From the NCBI GenBank assembly GCA_900761995.1, contig CAAFEY010000115.1, forward strand, positions 1-15,842: a stretch of 15,842 bases of DNA, written 5' to 3'. The notes under the pieces are model-generated. The model was not told the DNA's origin, did no database searches, and saw only the letters and a list, made by a program, of their open reading frames with translations. This document shows, piece by piece, positions 1 through 8,215 of the stretch (position 1 is the first letter of the stretch; every line of letters begins with the position of its first letter). A program made the translations under genes and the position numbers. The DNA is from an uncultured Collinsella sp. GTDB taxonomy: Bacteria > Actinomycetota > Coriobacteriia > Coriobacteriales > Coriobacteriaceae.

Positions 1-110
1 AAGTGGGAGATTATCCACTCTCGTTCGATATGTGTCCAAAAATCCACGCTCACCCCTCCGGGTTAGTAAATGGCCTATGCGCACTGGCGGGGCTTTTCGC
101 ATGCAATCAA

Positions 111-144
111 TATCGTTGTTCGATAAACTGTTCGAATAACGATA
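111..144. promoter_or_regulatory. inverted repeat upstream of the DUF2975/XRE pair (candidate operator)
   Basis: Two 14-bp arms, TATCGTTGTTCGAT (111-124) and TTCGAATAACGATA (131-144), match as an inverted repeat with two mismatches around the spacer AAACTG. It ends 20 bp before the chosen start of the membrane protein. No T-run follows, so it is not a terminator. The position and symmetry suit an operator for the XRE regulator encoded two genes on. The words TCGATAA and AACGATA recur near the promoter of the downstream ABC operon. I see no clear -35/-10 pair here. Function is inferred. Confidence 0.45.
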
Positions 145-164
145 GAGTCGATGAGGGTGAGTGT

Positions 165-725
165 ATGTCTAACAGCGTTCAGCGTATGGCCAAAGCGGGC
201 GAAAATATCAGGAAGCTTGGCTTTTGCATGGCAGCCGTTTTTGCAGGGATGCTCGTCGCTTTTGCCGCGTTGGTTGTTTACGTGATCTGGTATGCGGTTG
301 CAAACGTTGCCTCTGTCGATTTTTTCGGCGTCGTGACGCTTCTCGATGGCGGGTGCATCGTTATCCCAAGCGGACTGTGCCTGGCACTCGTCGTGGGTAT
401 TTCGCTTGTCGTTCTGTGTGGGATCAGCCGTAACATCTCGCGAGGCGTCTCGCCCTTTACCAAGACGCATGTGCGGCTTATCCGTGTTCTTGCGCTTGCC
501 TTTGCTGTTAACGCCGCGGTTTCGCTTATTGGTGCCTACGGATCGGTCAATCTTACCATTGGTGGGCTGGAGCTTTACGTCGTGCCTCATTCCTTCGTTA
601 TCGCGATTTGCCAGGGCGTTGCCTTTGACGCGGGGTCGCTTATCGGCGCGGCTGTCTGTTTGTTTGTCTCGGTGATCTGGAGCTATGCCTCGCTGCTCCA
701 GGAGCAGTCTGACGAGCTTGTGTAG
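165..725 (+). CDS. DUF2975 family membrane protein
   Basis: The product is 186 aa, an integral membrane protein with four hydrophobic segments at about residues 20-45, 66-88, 105-125 and 158-178. Between segments 2 and 3 lies ISRGVSPF (about 91-98), which resembles the conserved cytoplasmic stretch of DUF2975 proteins. The family's function is unknown. The frame stays open upstream to a GTG at position 3, but that extension reads as low-quality sequence and crosses the inverted repeat. ATG 165 is preceded by GAGGGTGAG (153-161) and places the first membrane helix normally. The YozG-like XRE regulator begins 8 nt after the stop, the usual partner of DUF2975 proteins, so the two are almost certainly one transcript. 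It may sense or transmit an envelope signal to that regulator; this is inference. Confidence 0.8.
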   Translation: MSNSVQRMAKAGENIRKLGFCMAAVFAGMLVAFAALVVYVIWYAVANVASVDFFGVVTLLDGGCIVIPSGLCLALVVGISLVVLCGISRNISRGVSPFTKTHVRLIRVLALAFAVNAAVSLIGAYGSVNLTIGGLELYVVPHSFVIAICQGVAFDAGSLIGAAVCLFVSVIWSYASLLQEQSDELV

Positions 726-733
726 GAGGAAGC

Positions 734-1063
734 ATGAGCTATCTCATTATCGAGCTTGAGACGCAGCTGCTTAAGACCGGAAAGACCAGCGCTGATCTGA
801 TTCGTGCCACGGGGCATACTCCGGCTAATATTTCAAAGCTAAGAAACGGAAAAATTAAAGCTATTCGTCTTAAGACGCTTCTCGATATCTGCGATGAACT
901 TGATTGTCAACCGGGAGATATTATTCAGCGCGTGAGCGAGAAGGAACTTGAGGAGCTTATTGTCGAGCGTGCAAAAAATGTCGTGAGGCAGATGCGGAAT
1001 GGTGGAGGCAATGAGGCGTCGCTTCCGACATCAGTCTTTGCTGTAGATTTGAGCGACGAGTAG
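734..1063 (+). CDS. XRE/Cro-type HTH transcriptional regulator (YozG-like)
   Basis: The product is 109 aa. Residues 1-66 form a compact Cro/CI-like DNA-binding domain: ADLIRATGHTPANISKLRNG (about 20-39) covers the helix-turn-helix, and ICDELDCQPGDII (52-64) is the closing motif typical of YozG-like regulators. Residues 66-109 form an extra helical, charged tail, so it is longer than the roughly 70-85 aa of simple YozG proteins. The Shine-Dalgarno AGGAGGA lies 4 nt before ATG 734. The gene follows the DUF2975 gene by 8 nt and is closed by a strong terminator. It probably autoregulates this pair and might also act on the ABC operon next door, because both upstream regions share short words. The ligand is unknown. 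Confidence 0.85.
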   Translation: MSYLIIELETQLLKTGKTSADLIRATGHTPANISKLRNGKIKAIRLKTLLDICDELDCQPGDIIQRVSEKELEELIVERAKNVVRQMRNGGGNEASLPTSVFAVDLSDE

Positions 1064-1098
1064 CATAAAGCGAACAACTATAACGAAATATCAGCGTA

Positions 1099-1133
1099 AA
1101 GGGACCCGTGTCTAACACGGGTCCCTTCTTTTA
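1099..1133 (+). terminator. rho-independent terminator after the XRE regulator
   Basis: A perfect 12-bp stem, AAGGGACCCGTG (1099-1110) pairing with CACGGGTCCCTT (1116-1127), has a TCTAA loop and is followed by CTTTTAG. It separates the DUF2975/XRE unit from the ABC exporter operon. Confidence 0.92.
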
Positions 1134-1140
1134 GATTATC

Positions 1141-1169
1141 TTGACAAATATGAGTTATCGAAAAACAAT
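1141..1169 (+). promoter_or_regulatory. sigma-70-type promoter of the ABC exporter operon
   Basis: A perfect -35 box TTGACA (1141-1146) is followed after 17 bp by a moderate -10 box AACAAT (1164-1169). It starts directly after the preceding terminator and about 40 bp before the ATPase start. TTATCG (1155-1160) within the spacer and CGATAA (1185-1190) downstream form a spaced inverted pair that could hold a repressor over the promoter. Confidence 0.7.
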
Positions 1170-1207
1170 AACAACCATGGAAAACGATAAAGGAAAGAAG
1201 GAACGAT

Positions 1208-1969
1208 ATGAGCGGTTTTTCTATCAAGCAGAACGGGGGTCCAATGAACGCATCAGCGATAAGGCTATCAAGGGTGTCAAAGCGCTATGGGAGGCGCCGC
1301 GTTTTGCATGACGTTTCCTTCGAGGTACATCAGTCTGAGCTCTGCGCCCTTGTTGGTGCAAACGGGGCGGGCAAAAGCACGCTTATTAAAATCGTATTGG
1401 GCCTCTGTGAGCCATCGTCGGGGAGCGTGGAGCTCTTTGGAGGCAAGTCGAAAAAAGAGCTGAGCCTGATGCGGACGCGTGTCGGCTATGTGCCAGATTC
1501 CTGCGGAGCATACCAATCCCTCAGTGCGGCTGAGAATCTTCGGATCCGATGTGCGGAATGGGGGCTTGATGAGAAACGTGAGGTTCCTCGCGTCTTGGGC
1601 CTAGTCGGGCTGGACGTCGATGAGAAAAGGAGCGTGAGCAGTTTTTCTCTGGGAATGAAGCGGCGACTTGATATAGCTACGGCTTTGTTGGGTGACACTG
1701 ATCTGCTTATTTTTGATGAGCCAGCAAATGGGTTGGACCCGCTGGGCATCGAGAGTATATGGGCTCTTATCGGTCGATTGAATCGAGAACAGGGTAAGAC
1801 CATGCTCATCTCTAGCCATGATTTGGATGAGTTGGCATCAGTTGCAACAAGTTGCGTGTTTCTTCATGACGGCGAACTGCTGAAAATGGAACCGATGGAC
1901 GTCATAAGGGATGAGGCATCGTCCCTAAAAGAGTATTACAGGCGCTTGATGAAGGCGGTCTCGCTATGA
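1208..1969 (+). CDS. ABC transporter ATP-binding protein, BcrA/LanF-like exporter type
   Basis: The 253-aa nucleotide-binding subunit would power the two membrane proteins that follow. Motifs in order: Walker A GANGAGKST (50-58), a Q-loop region VGYVPDS (92-98), a degenerate signature FSLGMKRR (147-154), Walker B LLIFDEP (166-172), the D-loop and the switch His in SSHD (His204). The SLGM+RR signature is typical of the bacitracin-resistance, lantibiotic-immunity and NatA branch of ABC exporters, not of importers. ATG 1208 is chosen because AGAAGGA lies just upstream; ATG 1244 (residue 13) is a possible alternative with a weaker site. The stop overlaps the next ATG by 4 nt (ATGA), showing translational coupling. 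The substrate cannot be read from sequence. Confidence 0.9.
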   Translation: MSGFSIKQNGGPMNASAIRLSRVSKRYGRRRVLHDVSFEVHQSELCALVGANGAGKSTLIKIVLGLCEPSSGSVELFGGKSKKELSLMRTRVGYVPDSCGAYQSLSAAENLRIRCAEWGLDEKREVPRVLGLVGLDVDEKRSVSSFSLGMKRRLDIATALLGDTDLLIFDEPANGLDPLGIESIWALIGRLNREQGKTMLISSHDLDELASVATSCVFLHDGELLKMEPMDVIRDEASSLKEYYRRLMKAVSL

Positions 1970-2790
1970 AGCGGGCGATCCATCCCATAAAGGCAGATAT
2001 GATGCGTTTGCACAGGATATTTCCGGCGAAGTTTGGTCTTGCGCTTATGCTGGCGTTCGGCCTTCTCTTCGGCATCTTTCTAAAAAACGGAACAACGTTG
2101 CTCGCCTTTGGTAATAGCGTTTTTGGGGAGGATATTGGCTTCTGCTGGAATGTAATCGATCCTTCTGCACCCGATGAGCCCCTTGTGCGTAGCGCCTTTG
2201 CCGGCACATCTCTGCTTGTGCCGCTCATCGTTTGCCTGGTAATTCTACAGGAGCGTGGCTATGAAGAGGGCTGCCGAATTTCTTTGGCAAGAGGTCTCAA
2301 CCGCTTTTATGGGGCTCTAGCCCATGCATTTTCGTCTGCTTTAATAATTGGCGCAGCGTATAGCGCGCTTTGCCTTCTTCTTTTTGCAATAGCCATAATA
2401 CGTGGAGGGCATAACTACTCGCACAACATACTAACTGTATTTTTGCCTGCAATGATAGTCAACGCCGTATTGGTGATATCGGTTGCGCTGGAGACGGTGA
2501 CCATCTATCGGATAACGGGCAGCGCTGTATTGAGTGGGGCCGTGGTGATAGTCGGATTTGTCATGAGCTTGACGCTCTACGGAGCCTTCCTTCAGGCACC
2601 TATACCATCCTTGCGATGGATCTTCTTCCTTCCGGGGCCGTACCTTGGAGTCGGATGTGCCCTTGGGTATAGCGATATGGGGCAGCTGACGCTTCTGGGA
2701 TATGGCGTGGCAGCCAGCTGTCTATCGGTATTGATTTACGCTCTCTTGAGCTTTCGCGCTGGGGGTGTGCTCAATGGCTCGTCAGATTAA
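1966..2790 (+). CDS. ABC-2-like transporter permease subunit (first)
   Basis: The 274-aa membrane protein has about six hydrophobic segments, near residues 21-40, 75-95, 120-145, 155-178, 185-210 and 243-263. The polar stretch ERGYEEGCRISLARGLNRFY (96-115) between segments 2 and 3 resembles the cytoplasmic coupling region of ABC-2 permeases, where an acidic/glycine pair precedes an Arg. Start ATG 1966 overlaps the ATPase stop. Sequence conservation to named permeases is too low for me to name a family beyond ABC-2-like; size and pairing with a second permease of similar length match LanE/LanG-type immunity complexes. It probably forms the membrane channel with the next product. Confidence 0.75.
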   Translation: MKRAIHPIKADMMRLHRIFPAKFGLALMLAFGLLFGIFLKNGTTLLAFGNSVFGEDIGFCWNVIDPSAPDEPLVRSAFAGTSLLVPLIVCLVILQERGYEEGCRISLARGLNRFYGALAHAFSSALIIGAAYSALCLLLFAIAIIRGGHNYSHNILTVFLPAMIVNAVLVISVALETVTIYRITGSAVLSGAVVIVGFVMSLTLYGAFLQAPIPSLRWIFFLPGPYLGVGCALGYSDMGQLTLLGYGVAASCLSVLIYALLSFRAGGVLNGSSD

Positions 2791-3592
2791 AAGACTTCTC
2801 CAGTCAGAATTGAAGCATGTGAGCAAATGGGCGTACGCCTTAATCCTGGTAATTTATGCGTACATGGTGATTTTGCAGCTTAATTCTTTCCCGATGTGGT
2901 TCTGTAGCCTCCGTGAAAACAGTTTCTTGGGTTTTTTCCCAGACCCGACGCTTCGGCTATCGGCGGAGGATGTCCTTCTATTTGGCAATGCAGAGGTTTT
3001 TCGCGGTCTGCTGTTCAACGTAGCCCCGTTGGCCCATGCATTGTTCTTTCCGTTCATCGCGGCTTGTATTGTGCCGCGCTTTGTCAGTTCGGGCTTTATT
3101 GAGGAACCGTGGGGGTTGTCGGAGGCTCGGGGTGGGAAGCGTGTGTGCGCTATCGTTGCGCGAGTGGTGCTGTCTTCTTTTGCCCTTTTGGGCGCGTTTA
3201 TCCTGTCGAGTGTCGTTTTGTACTGTCTTAACTGCGTAATCGTTTTGGATGCTCGGCAGTATTTCAACCTGAATATTTTTTGCTATCGACTTCTTCTGGC
3301 GAGTGTCGTCTGCCTTGCATACGTGGTCTCTTGCGTGATCGCTGTTTCCTATTTTGGGTCCGGCTTCGGTCCGATTGGCATGCTGTTGCTTGTCAACGTC
3401 GTAGCGATCTACATACAGATCGGGGCCAATTCCATGCTTCCGCTTCCAGCCTCGATGCTCATGTGGATTTGCGGCGTGACCCCGTTGGGGAATGGTCAAT
3501 GCATTTCGATTTTAATTGACTGTCTCATAAACGTAGCAAGCGTTGTTGCCATTTGCTTTACTGTCGACCGATTGCGGTCGAGATTTCTCTGA
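2774..3592 (+). CDS. ABC-2-like transporter permease subunit (second)
   Basis: The 272-aa membrane protein has hydrophobic segments at about residues 18-36, 82-102, 127-152, 170-195, 198-218 and 246-265. A cytoplasmic-type stretch SGFIEEPWGLSEARGGKR (106-123) between segments 2 and 3 parallels that of the preceding permease and the ABC-2 pattern. The frame is also open from GTG 2765, but ATG 2774 is preferred because GGGGGTG (2761-2767) is then well spaced as a ribosome binding site. It overlaps the upstream permease gene by 17 nt, so the three genes form a tight operon. No specific substrate can be assigned. A G/C-rich hairpin follows. Confidence 0.75.
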   Translation: MARQIKRLLQSELKHVSKWAYALILVIYAYMVILQLNSFPMWFCSLRENSFLGFFPDPTLRLSAEDVLLFGNAEVFRGLLFNVAPLAHALFFPFIAACIVPRFVSSGFIEEPWGLSEARGGKRVCAIVARVVLSSFALLGAFILSSVVLYCLNCVIVLDARQYFNLNIFCYRLLLASVVCLAYVVSCVIAVSYFGSGFGPIGMLLLVNVVAIYIQIGANSMLPLPASMLMWICGVTPLGNGQCISILIDCLINVASVVAICFTVDRLRSRFL

Positions 3593-3632
3593 TTGTTTGT
3601 GAGGGATAATCATACCGAGCATATCAAATACA

Positions 3633-3668
3633 GGGGGGGCGGGCACCGTAGCTGGTGTCCGCCCCCCC
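3633..3668. terminator. strong G/C hairpin between convergent operons
   Basis: A 15-bp stem (3633-3647 with 3654-3668, one G-T pair) has the loop GTAGCT and includes a run of seven G facing seven C. It lies between the + strand ABC operon and the - strand amino-acid transporter operon, where a shared terminator is expected. A convincing T-run is missing on both sides, so intrinsic termination is probable but not certain. Confidence 0.6.
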
Positions 3669-3704
3669 CTGGCTTAGGAGGCTTTAACCTGAGTGGTTCG
3701 CGAG

Positions 3705-4514
3705 CTAGCGGGCCTGCTTTACCTTGGCCGCTGCTTCGACAAACGACTTCCACAGGTTAAAGTCGGTCTCGAGCGTCTTCCACGTGTACTCAGGGTGCCA
3801 TTGCACGCCCAAGCAGAATGGCTGGCCTTCGACCTCGATGCACTCGGGAACGCCGTCGGTTGCCTTGGCGACCAAACGCGTGCTCTTACCCAGACGATCG
3901 ACGCAGCAGTGGTGTGCGGAGTTGGTCTGGATCAGCCTGTGCCCGCCAAGCGCGCGCTCCAACAGCGAGCCCGGCACGACCTCGACGGGATGCACGGGGT
4001 CGTTGAGCACGTGGGTATGGCGCCACTGCGTGCGGCCCTCGCGAGCGCCCAGGCTCGGCACGTCCATGCACAGGGTGCCGCCAGTGGCGACATTGAGCAA
4101 CTGCGTGCCGCGGCAGGTGGTAAAGAGCGGCTTTTTGGCGCGGAGTACCTCGCCGACCAGCTTAAACTCAAAGCTATCGCGGATCTCGCAGCAGAGGGTG
4201 GGGTCGTAGGGTCGATCATCGCCCCAACGTTTGGGGTTGACATCGGGGCCGCCGGGAATGGCGATGCCGTCGGCGATATCGACGTAATGACGGATGACCT
4301 CAATGTCCTCGGTGATGGACATCTGCAGCGGCAGGCCGCCGGCGGCAAGGATGGCATCGACAAAGACACTTGCGATTTCCTCGTTGGGGGAGAGCGTTTC
4401 GCTTAAAAACGGCTTCGCCTCTTCCCAGCGCGGCGCCACCAGGATGAGCGGACGGTCGGCGGGGTCGACGTTGACGTGCGGGGTGTATGACGATGAAGTG
4501 CGAGTTCCGATCAT
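3705..4514 (-). CDS. gamma-glutamyl-gamma-aminobutyrate hydrolase family protein (peptidase C26, class I glutamine amidotransferase-like)
   Basis: The 269-aa cytoplasmic enzyme belongs to the PuuD-like C26 family, which cuts gamma-glutamyl bonds. Visible family marks: PGGPDVNP (88-95), the nucleophile elbow FTTCRGTQ with Cys134, NSAHHCCV (198-205), and the closing GVQWHPE with His240 and Glu242 completing the triad. ATG 4514 is chosen; the frame runs further upstream but that part overlaps the ATPase gene and is not family-like. The ribosome binding site is weak, so translation may depend on the upstream genes. It lies 52 nt after the ATPase gene and reads as the last gene of the importer operon, suggesting that imported gamma-glutamyl compounds, or a product derived from them, are hydrolysed to release glutamate. 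The exact substrate is unknown. Confidence 0.88.
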   Translation of the reverse strand: MIGTRTSSSYTPHVNVDPADRPLILVAPRWEEAKPFLSETLSPNEEIASVFVDAILAAGGLPLQMSITEDIEVIRHYVDIADGIAIPGGPDVNPKRWGDDRPYDPTLCCEIRDSFEFKLVGEVLRAKKPLFTTCRGTQLLNVATGGTLCMDVPSLGAREGRTQWRHTHVLNDPVHPVEVVPGSLLERALGGHRLIQTNSAHHCCVDRLGKSTRLVAKATDGVPECIEVEGQPFCLGVQWHPEYTWKTLETDFNLWKSFVEAAAKVKQAR

Positions 4515-4566
4515 AGGTGTTGCTTTCGAGTTTGGATGGTCATGGCGAGCGGATATGGCAATTGGG

Positions 4567-5331
<765 letters not shown>

Positions 5332-5367
5332 GGTGCTCGGCTCCTTATGACTCGAAATGGTAAAGCG

Positions 5368-6201
5368 TTAGCGGATGATGGTCGCGCCGGTCTTGTGCGA
5401 AACATAGACAGCGGCCTTGTTGATCGCGACGTTGATGAGGATGTAGATGACCGCGATCACCAGATAGACCGACACGAGGGCGTCGTAGTTGGTAATGAGC
5501 ACGCGGGCGTTTTGCATGAGGTCGGGGTAGCTCACTACATAGGCGACGGTGGTGTCTTTGACTACGACCACAAGCTGCGAAATCAACGACGGAATGATAA
5601 ATCGAATAGCCTGCGGCAACACGATTTTAAAGGTGATTTTAGCCTTGGAGAGACCGAGCGCCTGGGCGGCCTCGACCTGACCGCGCGGCACGGCGTTGAC
5701 GCCGGCACGGAAGATCTCGGCCAGTACGCCGGCCGCAGCGAGCGCGACGGGAAGCGTGAGCATCCAAAACGACGGCAGTGCGATCTTGTACTGAGGCAGC
5801 ACCAAAAAGAAGAAGTAGATGAATAGCAGGCTCGGCACGCCACGGAAGAAATCGGTGAGCACGCGGCAGACCAGCTGCAGCGGCTTAATGTCGCTGGTGC
5901 GGCCGAGCATAAGGGCTAAGCCCAGTACCAGCGCAATGACGCCGGCGGTGAGTGCGACTTTAACGGTGCCCTCAAAACCGGCAAGCAGGAACTTCCAGGT
6001 GGTGAGGTGCGTAAAGAAGTACCAGTAATGGACCGAAAGCTGGCCGGTCACATAAAAGCGCTGCAGTACCAGAGCGATGAGCGCGGCCACGGCAACAAGT
6101 GAGATGGCGGTGCCGACGCGAATCTTGGCGCGCATCTTGGGGCCGGGAGCCTCGTAGAGCGCATCGCGCATGGTGAGCGCGGAGGTGGAGTGCTTGCTCA
6201 T
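5368..6201 (-). CDS. amino-acid ABC transporter permease (GluD-like)
   Basis: The 277-aa inner-membrane subunit is of the HisM/GlnP class. Hydrophobic segments lie near residues 30-48, 76-100, 117-136, 145-165, 200-220 and 243-262. The EAA loop that docks on the ATPase is GQVEAAQALGL with KIVLPQA downstream (174-198). The N-terminal YEAPGPKMR (16-24) recalls the start of corynebacterial GluD, a glutamate transporter subunit; this is from memory. Its ATG overlaps the stop of the preceding permease gene by 4 nt, showing coupled translation. A long N-terminal tail and the large loop between segments 1 and 2 make it longer than the partner permease, as in GluC/GluD pairs. Confidence 0.92.
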   Translation of the reverse strand: MSKHSTSALTMRDALYEAPGPKMRAKIRVGTAISLVAVAALIALVLQRFYVTGQLSVHYWYFFTHLTTWKFLLAGFEGTVKVALTAGVIALVLGLALMLGRTSDIKPLQLVCRVLTDFFRGVPSLLFIYFFFLVLPQYKIALPSFWMLTLPVALAAAGVLAEIFRAGVNAVPRGQVEAAQALGLSKAKITFKIVLPQAIRFIIPSLISQLVVVVKDTTVAYVVSYPDLMQNARVLITNYDALVSVYLVIAVIYILINVAINKAAVYVSHKTGATIIR

Positions 6202-6857
6202 CGGAGGATCCTCACCTTCTTATCGATATAGTTGCCAATGTGGCTCACCACAAAGGCCGTGCCCAGGTAGCCGAGCGCCGAGATAAAGAACGCGGCGACG
6301 CCGCCGAGCGAGCGCGTGTTGATGTAGCTCACCACGCCGGTGAGCTCCTGCGGTTTAAGCGGCACCTGACTGCCGAGCGCGGTGGTGAGCATGACGGCGA
6401 TAAAGAGGTTGGTCATGGGCAGCACGCTCGAGCGCAGCGCCTGCGGAATCACGATCTTGGCGAGGATACGGCTGAAGCTCATGCCCAGCGAGCGGGCGGC
6501 TTCCACCTGGCCGACACCGACGGTGTTGATGCCGCTCATAAAGTTCTCGGAGCCAAAGGCAGAACCCAAGAGCACTGTGGCGACGATGACGCAGGTGCGG
6601 TAGGGCAGGACGACCTTGAGCGGGGGCAGCGCATAGACGACGATAATGAGCAGCGCGATGCCGGGGATGTTACGGAAGACCTGGACATACAGGTCGCCAA
6701 AGACGCGCAGCGGCTTGAGCGGCGACACGCGCATCACGGTGACGGCGACGGCCAGCACCATGGCGATGGCAAACGACTCAAGCGTCATGCCCCAGGTTGC
6801 TAGCAGCGCGTCGATATAGTTCTGGCCATAGAGCGACCAGAGCTCGGAGAGACTCAT
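6198..6857 (-). CDS. amino-acid ABC transporter permease (GluC-like)
   Basis: The 219-aa membrane subunit is the partner of the GluD-like permease. VMRVSPLKPLR (41-51) and FRNIP (61-65) match the conserved N-terminal half of GluC-type permeases. The EAA loop is GQVEAARSLGM with KIVIPQALR (116-142). About five hydrophobic segments are seen. ATG 6857 has GGGAGGT (6869-6863) just upstream, a strong ribosome binding site. It starts 138 nt after the binding-protein gene, with a hairpin in the gap that probably lowers permease expression relative to the binding protein. Confidence 0.92.
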   Translation of the reverse strand: MSLSELWSLYGQNYIDALLATWGMTLESFAIAMVLAVAVTVMRVSPLKPLRVFGDLYVQVFRNIPGIALLIIVVYALPPLKVVLPYRTCVIVATVLLGSAFGSENFMSGINTVGVGQVEAARSLGMSFSRILAKIVIPQALRSSVLPMTNLFIAVMLTTALGSQVPLKPQELTGVVSYINTRSLGGVAAFFISALGYLGTAFVVSHIGNYIDKKVRILR

Positions 6858-6881
6858 GCGGACCTCCCGCCGGTAAGGAAA

Positions 6882-6907
6882 GGGGCTCCCGTGTGTACGG
6901 AAGCCCC
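6882..6907 (-). terminator. hairpin between binding protein and permeases (candidate partial terminator or mRNA 3' stabiliser)
   Basis: On the - strand, GGGGCT (6907-6902) plus CCGT (6900-6897) pair with ACGG plus AGCCCC (6892-6882), with one mismatch, a 4-nt loop and a short TTTCCTT tail. Hairpins here in importer operons often give excess binding protein by stopping some transcripts or protecting the 3' end. The effect is inferred. Confidence 0.55.
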
Positions 6908-6995
6908 GACAACTCAGTGAGGAAACAGTTTAGCGCAATAAAGCGCATCGTGCGTTTCCGTATGGTTTCGTAGCGGCCGTTACTAGGGTCGCTGC

Positions 6996-7991
6996 CTAGG
7001 CGCCGATCTCGGGCAGCTCGGGAACATTGGTGTCGCCCGTACGGTCGCCAATGCAGATCTGCCACAGCTCGGTCCAGGTGCCGTCATCCTCGATCTTCTT
7101 AAGGAAGTCGTTGACAAAGGCGACACCGTCGGAATCGAGTGGCAGGCCAATGCCATAGGGCTCCTTGCTGCCGAAGGGCTTGCCGGCAATCTTGTACTTA
7201 CCGGGCTCGCGGACCAGGGCGCTCTGCTGCATGTTGTTGTCGATGACGTAGGCGTCAACGCGTCCCTGCTGAAGTGCCTGGCGGGCCTCCTCGTCGGTCT
7301 TGAACTCCTGCTGGCTGGCCTTGGGAGCGAACTCCTCCAGGATGGCGGGGCCGTTGGAGCCGGACTGGACGGCGACGTTCTTGTCGGCCAGGTCGTCGAC
7401 GCTCTTGATGTCGTCGTTGTCGGCGAGCACCAGGATAGCCTGCTGGGTGTAGTAGTAGGGACCGGCGAAGGAGACGAGCTTCTTGCGCTCGTCAGTGATG
7501 GTGTAGGTGGCAAAGACAGCGTCGACCTGGCCGTTCTGCAGGACGGACTCGCGCGTGTCCGAGGTCACCTGGGTGATCTCGACCTTGTTCTCGCCCAGAA
7601 TGTAGTTGGACAGGAGCTGTGCGATACCGGCGTCGAAGCCGCGGGTCTGACCGTCTTTCTCGTTGAGGAGGGAGAAAAGTGTGGAGGTCTGAACGCCACC
7701 GATCTTAAAGACACCGGCGTCCTTGACGGCCGTGGCCCAGGTGCTGGCGGCGATGGCGTCGTCATCGGCCTTGGGGCCGTTGTCGACGAGCTTGTCGAAT
7801 GCCTTGGCGTCGAGCGTGGTGGAAGTCTCGGTATCATTGGAGCTCTTGGAGGAGCCGGCGGCGGAACCCTTGTCGGCCTCGGCGCTGGTGTCGGAGCAGC
7901 CGGCAAGACCAAGGCCGGCGACGGTTGCGAAGGTGGCGGCAACGAAGCCGCGGCGGTCGAGAACGACCTGCTGGGAGAGGTTCTTGCTCAT
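6996..7991 (-). CDS. amino-acid ABC transporter substrate-binding lipoprotein (SBP family 3, GluB/GlnH-like)
   Basis: The 331-aa extracellular lipoprotein would capture the amino acid for the two permeases. The signal region has DRRGF (12-16), a hydrophobic stretch and a lipobox LAGC with Cys32, so it is a lipid-anchored precursor; the twin arginines make Tat export possible. A Ser/Thr/Ala/Asp-rich linker (33-60) precedes the binding domain. GFDAGIAQLL, SDTRESVLQNGQVDAVFATYTIT and the late YGIGLPLDSD (shown only as landmarks) fit the bacterial extracellular solute-binding family 3. ATG 7991 has AAAGGTG upstream, and a good promoter lies at 8035-8064. As first gene of the operon with a hairpin after it, it should be the most abundant product. 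Glutamate or a related acidic/amide amino acid is the likely ligand; this is inferred from the neighbours. Confidence 0.93.
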   Translation of the reverse strand: MSKNLSQQVVLDRRGFVAATFATVAGLGLAGCSDTSAEADKGSAAGSSKSSNDTETSTTLDAKAFDKLVDNGPKADDDAIAASTWATAVKDAGVFKIGGVQTSTLFSLLNEKDGQTRGFDAGIAQLLSNYILGENKVEITQVTSDTRESVLQNGQVDAVFATYTITDERKKLVSFAGPYYYTQQAILVLADNDDIKSVDDLADKNVAVQSGSNGPAILEEFAPKASQQEFKTDEEARQALQQGRVDAYVIDNNMQQSALVREPGKYKIAGKPFGSKEPYGIGLPLDSDGVAFVNDFLKKIEDDGTWTELWQICIGDRTGDTNVPELPEIGA

Positions 7992-8034
7992 GGGAGAACA
8001 CCTTTCTCAATAAAATCCCTAGCGGTTGAGTAGA

Positions 8035-8064
8035 GTTATACCCTATCCCGCTCAAATGGGTCAA
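8035..8064 (-). promoter_or_regulatory. promoter of the amino-acid transporter operon
   Basis: Reading the - strand, TTGACC (8064-8059) is followed after 18 bp by TATAAC (8040-8035), about 43 bp before the binding-protein start codon. Both boxes match the sigma-70 consensus at five of six positions. It should drive all five genes down to the C26 hydrolase. Confidence 0.75.
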
Positions 8065-8107
8065 CACGAAATAACTCAGAAACATACTTGCCTTATGGGT
8101 AATTCTA

Positions 8108-8140
8108 CCTACCAAAAAGGGACAGGTCTATTTTGGTAGG
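8108..8140. repeat. perfect inverted repeat upstream of the transporter promoter
   Basis: Perfect 10-bp arms, CCTACCAAAA (8108-8117) and TTTTGGTAGG (8131-8140), have a 13-nt loop; TTTT follows on the + strand. No + strand gene precedes it, so a terminator role has no obvious client. It could be an operator about 45 bp upstream of the -35 box, or a small REP-like palindrome. The rest of the 7992-8330 gap holds the transporter promoter, the mini-ORF unit and the dxs terminator. Confidence 0.5.
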
Positions 8141-8215
8141 TTTTATCTGGGAAAACGTCGGTTATTGCTGCTGAGACGGCGTTTCGCGGACGGCGTGGCC
8201 GCTCGCGGCGGTCGT

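Noticed and set aside
3..164. Upstream extension of the DUF2975 frame from GTG 3
   Set aside because: It has no ribosome binding site visible, is unlike the family N-terminus, and spans the inverted repeat at 111-144. ATG 165 has a Shine-Dalgarno and gives the family length.
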